DNA of 64,000 bases from Metarhizium brunneum. Its lineage: Eukaryota > Ascomycota > Sordariomycetes > Hypocreales > Clavicipitaceae. The notes beneath the pieces are model-generated. The model had not been told where the DNA came from. It did not search any database and worked only from the letters and a program-made list of their open reading frames with translations. Where the stretch lies: assembly GCF_013426205.1 (NCBI RefSeq), contig NC_089422.1, positions 7,839,001 to 7,903,000 on the forward strand, written 5' to 3'. Positions 1-10,864 of the stretch are shown piece after piece; the stretch's first letter is position 1; every line of letters starts with the position of its first letter. Made by a program: the position numbers and the translations under genes.

Positions 1-2626
1 GAACACACACGAAATGCAAACACAGCGTTTCTCCACTATAGGAATCACTGGTCCAACGTGATACTGGCCTTTTGGAGCCTGTACTCGGCCAGCAAACCCA
101 GGCACTCATGCAGCAAAAGATGTTAGTCTATCCTCTAACGTGGGCTACTGGGGCGTTGGCGTGCCTTGGTGAGCTCAAAAGAACACTAGCCAACATGCGC
201 GCGATGGTGAGAGCGTGACATGAATAATAGCTCTCTCTGTGCAGGGTTCTTCTGTATTCAGGAACTAGGACTCTGGGCCTATAAGCACGTATGTATGATA
301 GCTGACTTCAGACCTGGTAACAGGAACATCCCACAAAGCGCACAGCTACCTTTTAGTAGAGACATTAATATATTTTGATTCAGCCAAGTTAGCATTATGG
401 ACTGTGCGAGGGTTACATCATGACAGCAGCCTGTGATCTGAACGCAATATGCACGACAATATTCAGGATAAACCTTTCAAGGTGCTCAAAGAAAGGCACT
501 CGTGGACCCTCTAGATTATAGTAACCACTACCCAATATCCAATATCAAAACCCTTACGATATAGAACGTGACCTGTCACTGGGTCTTTTTTCTCTGCATC
601 TGGCTCCTATCGCGATAGAGCAGGAGGATATGCTGTTCATACATATACTGAGGGCAATTCGACCCAATGAGACAAGTTGGCAGGTTTTCGGCGACTTGAT
701 GTGGCTGTGTTCACAGTGACTATCTCTAATAACACCTACTCAAAACAGCTCTATCTCACTGAGATTGCAAAATTTGACATTGTGTCCAGCTTCATCGGAA
801 TTCACGTCAAGTCAGGTGGTAGCAGCAACAGTACGTCAGGACTTGAGCTCCTGTTTTGTCAACATCAGACTGCTTGTTAGAACGTCAATGTCTTCCCTCT
901 CTGTCCTTATTCTCTCCTGTACGCCTCGAACTATGATGCCGTGTTTCTGGAGGTCTAAAATTATCCCAGACCGCGAAGCAAATGCTCTCGAATTCCGGTG
1001 AATTGGTATCACTACCACCCACCAGATGCAAACCTTTTTTTGCAATTGACCTTCCCGCAAGATGGTACAACCCTACAAGATCACATGCCCTGAAATTGGT
1101 TAACCGTGCTATAAATTAGCTATCAGGGCACCTCAACAGTCTCGAGCAGTGGCAATGGGCACAAGCTACCAGAGACTGCTTCCTCCCTATGTAACGCAAC
1201 ATTCGATGGACATTTCTCACGCGTCCTGAGGCCAGTTTCTGTGACAACACAATAAAGTATAGAGAAATTGCCGACAACCTAGGTGCCAAGGGAGGTGAAG
1301 CACGAAAGGGTTCCTATACCGTTTTGCCCTTACTCCAACCACTGCCACTCAACCGCACCATACACGCCCAGCTCACAGCTGAAATCCAAACAGGCGTGGC
1401 ACATTGGTCTCAAACTCAGTCAACTTTGTTCTGCGTCCAAGTGCTCTCTTGGCGGCACAAACCCTTGGGCTCTGTCGCACTGCATACATGCTGGCTGCGC
1501 AATTGGCATGGTACAAGATCTACCCCTTCGGTTTTTGCTCTCATGGTTTAGCGGTAACTCTAACTCGTGTTTCCACCCAGATGGCCGGATACTGTTGCCG
1601 TGGCCAGAGGCCGTCCCCAAGAGTCTCGTGTTACAAACATGCCTAGGAGTCGCGAAGCAAGTTGGGGTCCTTGGCACCGAGCGTACTACCATCCATCAGC
1701 TACTTCAGCGTCGTCACTCACGCCAGGCCGCCTTTGAGTTCACTCCTACGCGATCTGGCCTGCGAGTAGCCTTGATTCCGGGCCGCTACACAGCGAGACC
1801 ACTGTTTCCGAACTGCCGGGTCTGAGCCGTTTTGCCAGGTCCCAGTTCCCTCGCTTTCGTATCATGTCGGCCTTCGTACAGTTCCTTCTGCTGGCGTATG
1901 TATGCATCCGGCCCCGAACCCGCGGCCACGGTTCAGGTGCTTCCTGGGAAGCGTCTCAGTTGGCGAGATGAAAATTAAGGCTGTGGCGGGCGGCAGATGT
2001 AGCTGAAAGACCCTGTCGTTGACCCAAGACTCGTCTCCCACCATGACCAAGTACGGAGTACTACCTAGGTAGTTTGGCAGCACACTCGATTGTGAAACCT
2101 GTGGTTCCCATAGCATGGTTCACAATAACGTCTACCAAGTCGGCCGGGGCCAGAGCCAGGACGCGTAACGCTTACACTGAGATGCAGCACGCCGAGGAGA
2201 GCCGTGCACTCTGCAGAACGATCTGCTGCCAGTATGTTGCGGAAAATTTCCATTCCCTGTGATATGAAGTGCCCAGGCCATGTTCTCATTATAGCATTGG
2301 GTTTGTCATCCCGTCCATTGATGGATGGCGCTGGATTAGGAATGCATGCCTCAACAACAAAGGCGGGAGACGCGACTCTTTCTATTGCTACCCTGCAACA
2401 GTTTTGTTCCTACGGGTGGAAAGTTAGATAACGGGTGCACGGGCCACATCCCGCCGATAAGATCAACGGCCCATAAAAAAAAAGATGGCAACTCCACACA
2501 CGTCTGGAAGGTGGTTGTAAATATGCCCGTTGTTTGAATAGTTTATGTGAAATTTCACCAAACACACTTTTCCATCTCAATTGCCTTTCCGCATTTTCTC
2601 AAGCCATAGGTGCCAGGCAGCAGATC
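1..2626. other. Intergenic, no gene recognised
   Basis: I see no open frame here with convincing codon use or a recognisable domain. Frames up to 180 codons exist, for example at 1283-1825, but they begin without an ATG and have irregular composition. The stretch holds one copy of the dispersed palindromic motif pair at 2051-2073 and presumably the promoter of the rRNA methyltransferase gene at its right end. Confidence 0.6.
2051..2073. repeat. Composite of two dispersed palindromic motifs
   Basis: GTACGGAGTA (2051-2060) is directly followed by the perfect 14-base palindrome ACTACCTAGGTAGT (2060-2073). Both motifs recur in intergenic DNA across the window, and here the two families abut. Function is unknown. 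Confidence 0.75.
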
Positions 2627-4114
2627 ATGTTCGCTGTGCCAGGCTGGTCCGTTTCCGCGGACGCACTCAAGCCCGAGACAGCATCCGCCTCCGGGCCATC
2701 AGGCGTGAAATCCAAAAAGCGCAAAAGGAACAACGTCGAATCGCAAAGCATCACGTCTACCAATGTAGCTGACTTATACGAAGCGGTTGTTGAGGGGAAA
2801 GGGAAGCTTCCCCCGAGCAACCAAGGAAGCAAGGACGACAACAATTCGGCAAAGCGGGCAAAGAAGCAGAGCATGACGACCAAAGCAGCCGCCCAAGATG
2901 ACCAACCCAAGAGCAGCAAAAAGGACAAAAAGACCAAGAACAAAAACAGGGACCAAAACACAACAACCGCCAACGATGCTCGGCTCCCCGAACCCTTGGA
3001 CAATACCTCGTCGACGAAACCCTCCAAACCAAACACCACCAGCACACCGTCCGCCGCCGCGCCCTCAAAACTAACCCCCCTCCAAGCCTCCATGCGGGAA
3101 AAGCTGATATCCGCACGCTTCCGCCACCTCAACGAGACGCTGTACACGCGGCCGTCGGAAGAATCATTCACCCTCTTCCAGGACTCGCCCGACATGTTCA
3201 CCGAGTACCACGAGGGCTTCCGTCGACAGGTCAAAGTGTGGCCCGAGAACCCCGTCGACAGCTTCCTGTCCGACATTCGCAGCAGGGCGAGGGCCAAACC
3301 CCCGACCAAGGGGAGGCCGGGACCCCCGCCCTCCCAGCGGAACAAGATGGCTCTCCCTCGGACCACGGGCACATGCACCATTGCGGATCTGGGCTGCGGC
3401 GACGCCCGGCTCGCCGAGTCGCTGCAGGGCGACAGGTCGAAGCTGCGGCTGGACATCAAGAGCTTCGATTTGCAGTCGCCCAGTGCGCTGGTCACCAGGG
3501 CCGACATTGCCAACCTGCCGCTGGAGGACGGGTCGGTCAACGTGGCCATCTTCTGCCTGGCGCTGATGGGCACCAACTGGATCGACTTTGTCGAGGAGGC
3601 GTATCGCATCCTCCACTGGAAGGGGGAGCTGTGGGTTGCCGAAATCAAGTCCCGCTTCGGGCCTGCCCGCAAGAGTGCCGTGGTCGAGCACTCTGTTGGG
3701 AACCGCAAGAAGAACAGCGCGGCGCTTGGTAAAAAGGCCAAGGCGGCGAGGGACGCCGAGGCGGACGCTCTCCACGGGGAGGATCTGGCCGTCGAGGTGG
3801 ACGGACTCGAGGATAAACGCCGCGAGACCGACGTCACTGCGTTTATCGAGGCGCTCAAGAAGAGAGGGTTCGTGCTACAGGGCGAAAGGGCAGAGGCAGT
3901 CGACCTGAGCAACAGGATGTTTGTCAAGATGCATTTCATAAAGGGCGCCTCGCCGACAAAGGGCAAAGGGGTCAAGGCCGAGGATGCGTCCAAAATGGGG
4001 GCCGCGCATAAGAAGAGGAAGGGCTTTGCGCCAAAGTGGGATGACGACGAGCATGCAGAAAACGCCGAGGACGAAGCGTCAATTTTAAAGCCTTGCGTGT
4101 ATAAGATTCGGTAG
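2627..4114 (+). CDS. rrp8: Ribosomal RNA-processing protein 8 (25S rRNA adenine-N1 methyltransferase)
   Basis: Single-exon gene of 495 residues. Rrp8 is the nucleolar SAM-dependent enzyme that makes the m1A mark in helix 25.1 of 25S rRNA and is needed for early pre-rRNA cleavage. The first 150 or so residues are lysine-rich and low-complexity, as expected for a nucleolar tail. The Rossmann methyltransferase core follows, with motif I (IADLGCGDARL, Asp254 starting DLGCGD) and a motif IV region LALMGTNWIDF followed by the YRILHWKGELWVAEIKSRF strand. The C-terminal part is again basic. I chose the ATG at 2627 (MFAVPGWSV) over an in-frame ATG at 2534 because fungal Rrp8 proteins commonly begin this way and the upstream 31 residues look untranslated. 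The gene ends tail-to-tail with ddi1. Confidence 0.93.
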   Translation: MFAVPGWSVSADALKPETASASGPSGVKSKKRKRNNVESQSITSTNVADLYEAVVEGKGKLPPSNQGSKDDNNSAKRAKKQSMTTKAAAQDDQPKSSKKDKKTKNKNRDQNTTTANDARLPEPLDNTSSTKPSKPNTTSTPSAAAPSKLTPLQASMREKLISARFRHLNETLYTRPSEESFTLFQDSPDMFTEYHEGFRRQVKVWPENPVDSFLSDIRSRARAKPPTKGRPGPPPSQRNKMALPRTTGTCTIADLGCGDARLAESLQGDRSKLRLDIKSFDLQSPSALVTRADIANLPLEDGSVNVAIFCLALMGTNWIDFVEEAYRILHWKGELWVAEIKSRFGPARKSAVVEHSVGNRKKNSAALGKKAKAARDAEADALHGEDLAVEVDGLEDKRRETDVTAFIEALKKRGFVLQGERAEAVDLSNRMFVKMHFIKGASPTKGKGVKAEDASKMGAAHKKRKGFAPKWDDDEHAENAEDEASILKPCVYKIR

Positions 4115-4433
4115 CAGAGCAGCGATTACGGACTTTGGCCACATCATGTCACATAATTTGAAGCAAGTTTTGTCTGCCTGTTTCGTGGCTTTGTAATAAC
4201 TTTCAAATACTGCTAAATAACGTCATTCATCATGTGTTCCTGCTGTCTATTCTCCTTGATTCGCACAGTTAAGTCGCCTTCAGGGCCCCGTCTCCAAGGA
4301 TGTTTATTAAATGCGCCTCTGCAAAATCAAGAGCCGGATCATGAACAAGTTCTACATCGAAATCATTATTCATGGGATTCGTGTTCCAAGCTTTCGTTAT
4401 ACGGCCAAGAGGACAACCCCTGCTCTAACTCGT
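4115..4433. other. Tail-to-tail intergenic region, rrp8/ddi1
   Basis: This holds the 3' flanks of two convergent genes. On the minus strand an AATAAA hexamer at 4308-4303 lies about 125 bases past the ddi1 stop and could be its poly(A) signal. No other feature is visible. Confidence 0.5.
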
Positions 4434-5929
4434 CTAAAAGAAAATCAGACCTGCTGCTACATCGACGTTATCTTCTGCTGCCTGCAGTGCTTGGATCGCC
4501 TGCTCTCGTGTGGCCCCCATGGCTATTAAGCTTTCCACATGTGCCGCAGTAACGTTTGGCGTTGAAGCAGATGCCGCCGCGGAAGGCGCTGAGGCGGGTG
4601 GGTTACTCCTCTGGGGCTGCGTTGACTGCGCCGAAGCTGACGAAGCTTGGGTTGATGGTTGCTGCGGCGGCAGAACCGCACCGGTCTCCTGACCAATTGT
4701 GGTTCCGGCAGGGCCCGGAATAGTGGCTTCTTGCTCGACTGGCTCCTCATCCTTGGGAATGTCGGCCTCGCCTAAGAACGGTACTTCCTCTCCTTGGATA
4801 ATAAGTCTATCCTTAACAAGGTCAATCGTAGCTTGATATCTCTTCAACATGTCCAGGCCAAGGAGCAAATGCGTTGTCTTTCCCTCCATGACAGTGAAGC
4901 TGCACGGAAGAAACAGGTTGCCAACTCTGATCTGGGCCGAGTGGACTCGTCCAAGAATCTTGGCGGTGCCGACGCCGCGGGCTACACCAGCGAATCTCGT
5001 GTCAATAAGTCGCATGATGCCGCATGCTTCGGCGTATGCCGGAGACATGATAGTAGCTTGTGCACCGGAGTCCACCAAAGCCTTCACCTTGGTGCCGTTC
5101 ACTTCGACATCAATGTATAGTAAGTGTACACGACCAAAAACTAGAAACTCGGTTAGCATCCGCTATGACAGACAGTTCAGATGAAGTAGTTGACTGAACG
5201 ACGCTGGGCATACCTTCAGGGTTGTGTTCCATGGCACTCTGTAAATTCTCCATCACTCGTTCTTGGCGGATCATGTCCTCGATTTTTCTCTGATTTTCGA
5301 TATTAAAGGGGTCCTGGTTCAGTCTCTCAATCTCTCGCTGTCTCTCCTCTCGCTCTCGACGTTCCCTATCTTGGCTGTTCTGAAGGATCTGGGAGAAGCG
5401 TACGGGGTCATCTACAGCGGCAGCAAGCTCTGGATTGTGCCTTTGCAGCTGCTCCCTTGCGGCCGGATTGCCCAGGATTTGAAGGCGAATCAACTCGGGA
5501 TCATTGTCACCGCTGCCCTGGGGCCGTGGGGGCTGGGCAGGTGGTTGTGTTTGAGCAGCGCGCTCACTGGCACCCGTGTTGCCTCTGAGGTGTCTGACGT
5601 GGACAGCTAGCATACCACCATTGGGGATTTCCAGCTGCTCTATAGTTTTGGTGTCGTCTGTGAGTAGGCGGCCATTGTGGTAAATGTGGAGCGAAGAGGC
5701 GGGAATGTTCGTATCGGCATGAACGGATTCGCGGAGGGTCTCAAGGGTCATGTCGGGAAAGATTTCCAGGTTCAACAAAGTATCCTGATCCCCAGCTTGG
5801 GGATTGAAGATGTTGAGTGTAATCTGCCTACATTGGTGAGGGCTTCTGGTCAGCTTTGCCTTGCCGGTCCATGATTGAAGGTTCCCCCGACCCAGGCCGG
5901 TTGCCCACGATGAAAATGGTAGCTTACAT
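4434..5929 (-). CDS. ddi1: DNA damage-inducible protein 1 (UBL-RVP-UBA aspartyl protease)
   Basis: The protein is 440 residues from complement(join(4434..5140, 5214..5827, 5928..5929)). Ddi1 is a ubiquitin-receptor shuttle and a retropepsin-like protease that cuts heavily ubiquitylated proteasome substrates. All three classical domains are present: an N-terminal ubiquitin-like fold (about 1-80), the RVP domain with the catalytic signature LVDSGAQATIM (Asp229) and a distal LLGLDMLKRY strand, and a C-terminal UBA (about 405-440, ESLIAMGATREQA). Between them is a charged, Arg/Glu-rich helical stretch. The second intron (5213-5141, 73 bases) has a GCTAAC branch site. The first intron (5927-5828, 100 bases) splits the initiator codon: AT at 5929-5928 joins G at 5827, giving MQITLNIF, exactly where the UBL strand should begin. 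No other in-frame ATG precedes the UBL closely. Confidence 0.9.
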
Positions 5930-6627
5930 AGCAGCCGTGTGTGCGCGAATCTAGATATTTCCGATTCAAAGTAAAGGTGATGTAAAGAAGAGCAACGCAA
6001 TGCTCTGGCTGGGACTGCAGCGACTGGTGATGTGTGTGGAAAGGATTCTGAGTTTGAGATACGCAGTTGTAGACTGGCGAGTCGTTCAGTCAATAGCCAC
6101 TGGGATGGAAGGCTGCAGACAAAGACGGAATGAAGCGGGGCAGTGGAGTTGGAGCCTTGGAGGGACTTGGAGGAGTTGGAGAGGCAGCGAGCATTTGTGG
6201 AAGGAGCTCACTACCTGCCTTCCCTCCTACCTGCCTAGCAGGGCACAAACTACGGAGTACAGTGCTACATCATTGCGTCTTGGTGGTCGTGTGCAGTCAG
6301 TCAGTTTTGACGACATCAGACATGGATGCTCTAACACGCATGTCAGCGCGACGAGAAAATCCAACTCGGCCTTGTTCCCCAAATTGGAGTGCTCACTGCG
6401 TCTTTTCTGCGTACATGCTTTGCCACCCGAAGTTGCCATTGACCGACTACCTAGACATCAAGCTACAGTTCTTGACGAATGGCGGACACCCGATGCAATG
6501 CGACGCGCGATGCGATATGATTGATGCATGCGACCTAAACAACCCAAATTGCCTGCAGATGACAAGTTGGGATCTATCATGTTCCCTCTTCCGTATAAAT
6601 GTTTTTTCTGTTTCATATGCCCGTCCA

Positions 6628-6659
<32 letters not shown>

Positions 6660-8071
6660 TTGCCTTTTGGATTTCCTTATTCACACATGGAGGGATGTAG
6701 TTGGCTGAAAGTTGCGGAATAATAGGGAGAGTGACGTGTATTGTGTATGAACACCGTACTAAACCTCTCTGTACTTGATAAGTACGGCGGAAGGTGAGTT
6801 AAGATAAGCTGCATAAGTGCGCACGCCGACTTTAAACTTTGACCGAGATGTCGGAGGTTTGGCTCGATGGCCCCGAATGCGGTTGTCGTCCAGGCGCCAG
6901 CGGTATACGCAAGACTTCATGTTCGACTTCGTCGCCTACCACCAGACACCTACCTAAGCAAGTACGTACCTACCTAGGTATAAGTACTTTAGATAAAGTA
7001 CATAGGTACTTATGTAGGTAAGTATAAGGTAACCAGGTAGAGGTTCTACTCCGTACTAAAGGTCAGAAACAGGTACCGACTTTGAACAGCAAACTGGAAT
7101 GGTTGCCATTTCCTATTTTGTTCACTTGCATCATTCAACGAATGTCAAGCCGCAGCAAAAAGTGGGCTGGGGATCGGGTATGGCTTTCTTGGTCCCTGGC
7201 TTCAATGCTTCAATGGAGGTTGAGACAACTGCCACCATTGCATGGAGCTGGAATATACATACATTATTGGTCCATTGAAGGGAAACAAATCGGCCAGCCA
7301 CACATGGACTGGTAGACTGGTGGCAGGACGGCTCATCAGCATCTCTGCGACAAGAGCGACGAGACTTGAGTTAGCTTTCGCATTGCTGATTAGACCAGAC
7401 ATCATGCATCATGGCTATTCGAATTTCGGACCCAACAATTGACATGTACTCCGTAGCTCCGTTTCTATACTCAGTCCCCGTCCCTTCCTGATCTGGCATT
7501 CTGGCCAGCTTTACCCATTCTCACGTGGCGCAACGAGGTTGCATTGGGCCTTGTGGCTATTTCATTCGCTCTTGAAGTGAGGGGATTCGTTCTTGACCTT
7601 CCGACTCGTCTCTCCAACCGTCGCTCCGCACCACCATTTCGACTAGCATCACACACCTACCTGGTCAAGTGCGCCGTCGACCGTCGACCGTCGGCAAGGT
7701 AGACAGGCGTGACACCACCTGACCAATGCCGAGACTGCAGTTCTTGGGCTGGCAGTTCAACTTCATCCTTCAGATTCCATGTGCCGGCGCTATTGACTTT
7801 CCCGTCAATTCCCACGACTTCCAAAGCTCTCGACTCAGTCATATGATACCAATCTCGTGACAATAAATATTTATTCAGTCCACCGCTTCTTATCGTTTGC
7901 ACTTACTACAGCATCATTCTGAGCGCATTTGTTTGCTGCCTGTCCACAGACAATATACCTCCCTTCCATTGGACCTTTCCTCAAGTGCCGTTTCGACGCA
8001 TCCCCAAATCAGGTCCTGGTTTCGTCGGTCCGTCCTGTTGTTACGAGCTACATTATAATGTAGTCAGCGTT
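5930..8071. other. Divergent intergenic region, ddi1/GNAT
   Basis: This is a 2.1-kb shared upstream region with no gene. It contains a run of 28 T (6634-6661), half-sites of the dispersed motif at 6251-6259, 7047-7055 and 7447-7455, and a TACCTAGGTA palindrome at 6971-6980 embedded in reiterated GTACCTA units (about 6955-7025). Confidence 0.6.
6634..6661. repeat. Homopolymer T28
   Basis: This is an uninterrupted run of 28 thymines between two divergently transcribed genes. Poly(dA:dT) tracts of this kind exclude nucleosomes in fungal promoters, but the exact length may be affected by sequencing error. Confidence 0.85.
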
Positions 8072-9173
8072 ATGGATCAAGCTTCATCACCAAGATCCAA
8101 CAACGATAAAACACCAGCAGACGAGGCAACGCATACGAATATCGATGAACCCAAATTCGAAGCTCGGGTTCGCCCCGAAACTCCACAAGACTGTGCCATC
8201 GGAGATTCTGATGAGGATGACGAAGAACTGGTTGAAATTCAACGAACAATGACCCAGAGTCGGATAATGAGGCAGAAGTCTCCTGAAGAACTGCGCAAAA
8301 AAGTCATTCCTTTCCACTGGGCTCCGATGCTTTCTCCTCTTTCACCTGCCGATATAGACGCATGCGAAACTCTCGAGAATGCTACAATGCCAGACCAACT
8401 CCGGCATTCCAACAGAGAACAGGTATTGACAGGCCCTGCTCTTGCTTTGTAGCGAATACTCTTATTTTTGGTCTCTATTTAACATGGCCCAGATCGAATA
8501 TCGCCTCAGGAAATGCGGAAGCCTCTGCGTGGGCTTGTTCAACACCTATCGACCGCGCGATGCGAAAGACTGGTGGATTCAGACAATGCCTCATGCTCGC
8601 CCAGTCGAGACTGGCAGGCAAGACGGGTCCAAACGAGTCATGTTTGCTCATATCATTGCCACGTTGGGCAAGCATCCCGTTGTTACGGATGATGATGAAC
8701 AGTGTCCTCCGAATTGGAGAGACTCAGCAGCTTCTCAAAGCTCAACTTTAGGTCACCAAACATCCGGTAGAACGATATGTATCCACTCCTTCTCAGTATG
8801 CCCCGAGGTTCAAGGTATCGGGATAGGCAAAGCCGCCATGAAGGCGTATATTCAGATGATGAACGAATCTGGGGTGGCCGATCGTATCGCTCTCGTTTGC
8901 AACGAGGTCAGCATAGTAGGCCCTTTTATCAGCTTCAGGTAGTAACTTACTCATGTTCCTAGTCCCTCACTGGCTTCTTTACTCGCGTCGGTTTCCAGAA
9001 AGCTGGAAAGAGTCAACTAAGCCCTGCTGGCCCCGGATTGTACAACATGGTGAGTTTTAGGAGACTTGTATTCTTTAATGTCGTAATTCTGAACATTCTG
9101 TTGCTCGCAGGTATTGGAGCTTCCAGGTCCCAAACCTCTTTTTCGTTTGCTTCAAGACTTAAAGCCGCGCTAG
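8072..9173 (+). CDS. GNAT acetyltransferase, AANAT (arylalkylamine N-acetyltransferase)-like
   Basis: Four exons, join(8072..8422, 8493..8906, 8963..9049, 9111..9173), give 304 residues; every join keeps phase 0. The first 90 or so residues are acidic and probably disordered. The rest is a GNAT fold: a conserved IEYRLRKCG start, a GLFNTY strand, HARPVET, then the acetyl-CoA pyrophosphate loop VCPEVQGIGIGKAAM (Gln224-x2-Gly-x-Gly), an ADRIALVCNE strand and a C-terminal TGFFTRVGFQKAGKS segment. This order matches fungal proteins related to serotonin/polyamine N-acetyltransferases, so a small amine is the likely acceptor, but the substrate cannot be read from sequence. ATG 8072 is preferred. An in-frame ATG at 7985 would add 29 unlikely residues. 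Confidence 0.8.
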
Positions 9174-9592
9174 CCCGTAGACATAACACACGTTCAAAGA
9201 GTGGAAATGCTCTTTTGTTGTAGCAAAATCAAATACTCTACAACGTTCATTGACCGGTCTTGGTGTGGTGCTGAATTCATTCCTGCCATGCAATCCTCGA
9301 TTATCTCAGCTGCAGCCAGGGGACTGGATCTACGTGTCAAACAAAGCTAGGTGACGTTTTCAGAACTAACGAAACGTAATTACCTAGGTATCCATACTCA
9401 ACCTGAAGTGAATGAATCTAGATAACAAGCTCTTCTACAAAGATCCTACGGTAGGTTGGTGAAGTGCGGTCCATTATTTATTGCACCTAGACACCCGCAT
9501 AAAACGCCATCACATATCCAATCTCCCCGTTTTTTTTTATTAATTTTTGGTTTTAGTTCCCGGACATCCACATATAGCAGCGATTTCTTTAT
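9174..9592. other. Tail-to-tail intergenic region, GNAT/ura5
   Basis: This holds the 3' flanks of convergent genes. It contains one TACCTAGGTA palindrome at 9381-9390 and an AT-rich, T-rich patch near 9529-9550 just past the ura5 stop on the minus strand. No gene is visible. Confidence 0.5.
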
Positions 9593-10297
9593 CTAATCGG
9601 TAGCCTTATACTTCTGGCGGTACTCCTCGGTCCGCTTGATGTCGTCGTCAGAAGCGAAGCTTTTCATACCGGCGATAATATCATCCAACGTGAGGATAGC
9701 AAAGATCGGAATACCATACTCCTTTCTCAGCTCGCCAATAGCGCTAGGTCCAGGCTTGGAGTCGTCGCCATCTGCAGCAGGCAGCTTCTCCTTGCGGTCG
9801 AGGGCAACAACGATGCCCGCGACAATACCACCCTCCTTTCTGATCTTGTCAATGGCTTCTCTCTTTGCAGTACCAGCAGTGATAACATCATCCACAATGA
9901 GTATTTTCTTGCCCTTGAGAGAGGCGCCGACAATGTTGCCGCCCTCACCATGGTCCTTGGCTTCCTTTCTGTCGAAGGAGTAGGAGACCGTGTCCAAATT
10001 CTGGGGGGAAAGCTCACCCAGCTTAATGGTGATGGCAGAGCAGAGGGGAATTCCCTTGTATGCGGGGCCAAAGATAACGTCGAAGTCTAGGCCGGTATTT
10101 TGCTGAGCGTCAATAATAGTTTTGGCAAAGGCGGACGAAATAGCACCGGCGAGACGAGCAGTGTGGAATTCTCCAGCATTAAAGAAGTAAGGCGATATTC
10201 TCTTGGACTTGAGCTCGAAGCTTCCGAACTTCAGGACGCCGCCTTCGATGGCTGCCTTGAGGAACTCTTGCTTGTAGGACGCAAGTTGGCCAGACAT
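9593..10297 (-). CDS. ura5: Orotate phosphoribosyltransferase
   Basis: Intronless, 234 residues, full length for the family. It converts orotate and PRPP to orotidine 5'-monophosphate, step five of pyrimidine synthesis, in the cytosol. Visible landmarks are the PYFFNAG substrate region (36-42), [12 protein letters not shown] (74-85), the flexible catalytic loop with [11 protein letters not shown] (110-120) and the PRPP-binding motif [13 protein letters not shown] (132-144) with its acidic pair. Each is intact. The gene is divergent from nog1 across 567 bases. Orthologues are the targets of 5-fluoroorotic acid counter-selection in several fungi. Confidence 0.96.
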   Translation of the reverse strand: MSGQLASYKQEFLKAAIEGGVLKFGSFELKSKRISPYFFNAGEFHTARLAGAISSAFAKTIIDAQQNTGLDFDVIFGPAYKGIPLCSAITIKLGELSPQNLDTVSYSFDRKEAKDHGEGGNIVGASLKGKKILIVDDVITAGTAKREAIDKIRKEGGIVAGIVVALDRKEKLPAADGDDSKPGPSAIGELRKEYGIPIFAILTLDDIIAGMKSFASDDDIKRTEEYRQKYKATD

Positions 10298-10864
10298 ATT
10301 GGTTTTGTGGTTGAGAAAGAAACAAGTAGTTAGTAGGTTCAGGAACAGACTACTTGAGTCGACTGGCAGGGCAGCTCAATGCGGTATAATAGCCGTCTGA
10401 GAAAGCAAAAAGGGATGTTTGCAAAATTAGAAATGTATTATGTTTGGGCATATGTCAAGGATAAAGAGATTTAAAGGATTTACGCTTACGAGTCTGTCGA
10501 ATGACCCCCAAACCCATGAAGAATTCCCGTCGAGTTTTTTGGTGGGGTGTGTCGCCGCGGGGCAGAGCGCTAATCAAGTCACCATGCACACACCATTGGA
10601 ACCTTCTCTGAGCTGGTGTCAGTGCAAGTACCCACCACTAAATTTTCGCAGCGCGGGACTTTCCCCCTCCCGCTGGTGCAATCTTATCGATAGTCCCTTT
10701 TTTGCCGGGACTCCACCCACTTGTGTGCGAAGAAAAAAAAATTGTTTGACCGCCTTGCATATGGGGTGGTTTGCATCTGCCATCCTGAGTACTCGGCCAC
10801 CATCGAGTCCAGAGACGTTTCTACAACACTAGCAGTCGCTCTCGAGAGTCTCCGATTGCCCAAG
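10298..10864. other. Divergent promoter region, ura5/nog1
   Basis: This short head-to-head spacer between two growth-related genes must hold both promoters. An A-run at 10733-10741 and pyrimidine-rich stretches are visible. I assign no specific site. Confidence 0.5.

Noticed and set aside
1283..1825. 180-codon plus-strand frame
   Set aside because: It begins at a non-ATG codon, has irregular composition and no recognisable domain.
2599..3993. 464-codon frame antisense to rrp8
   Set aside because: It mirrors the codon structure of a GC-biased gene, is Ser/Leu-rich without any domain, and conflicts with the strongly supported Rrp8 methyltransferase motifs.
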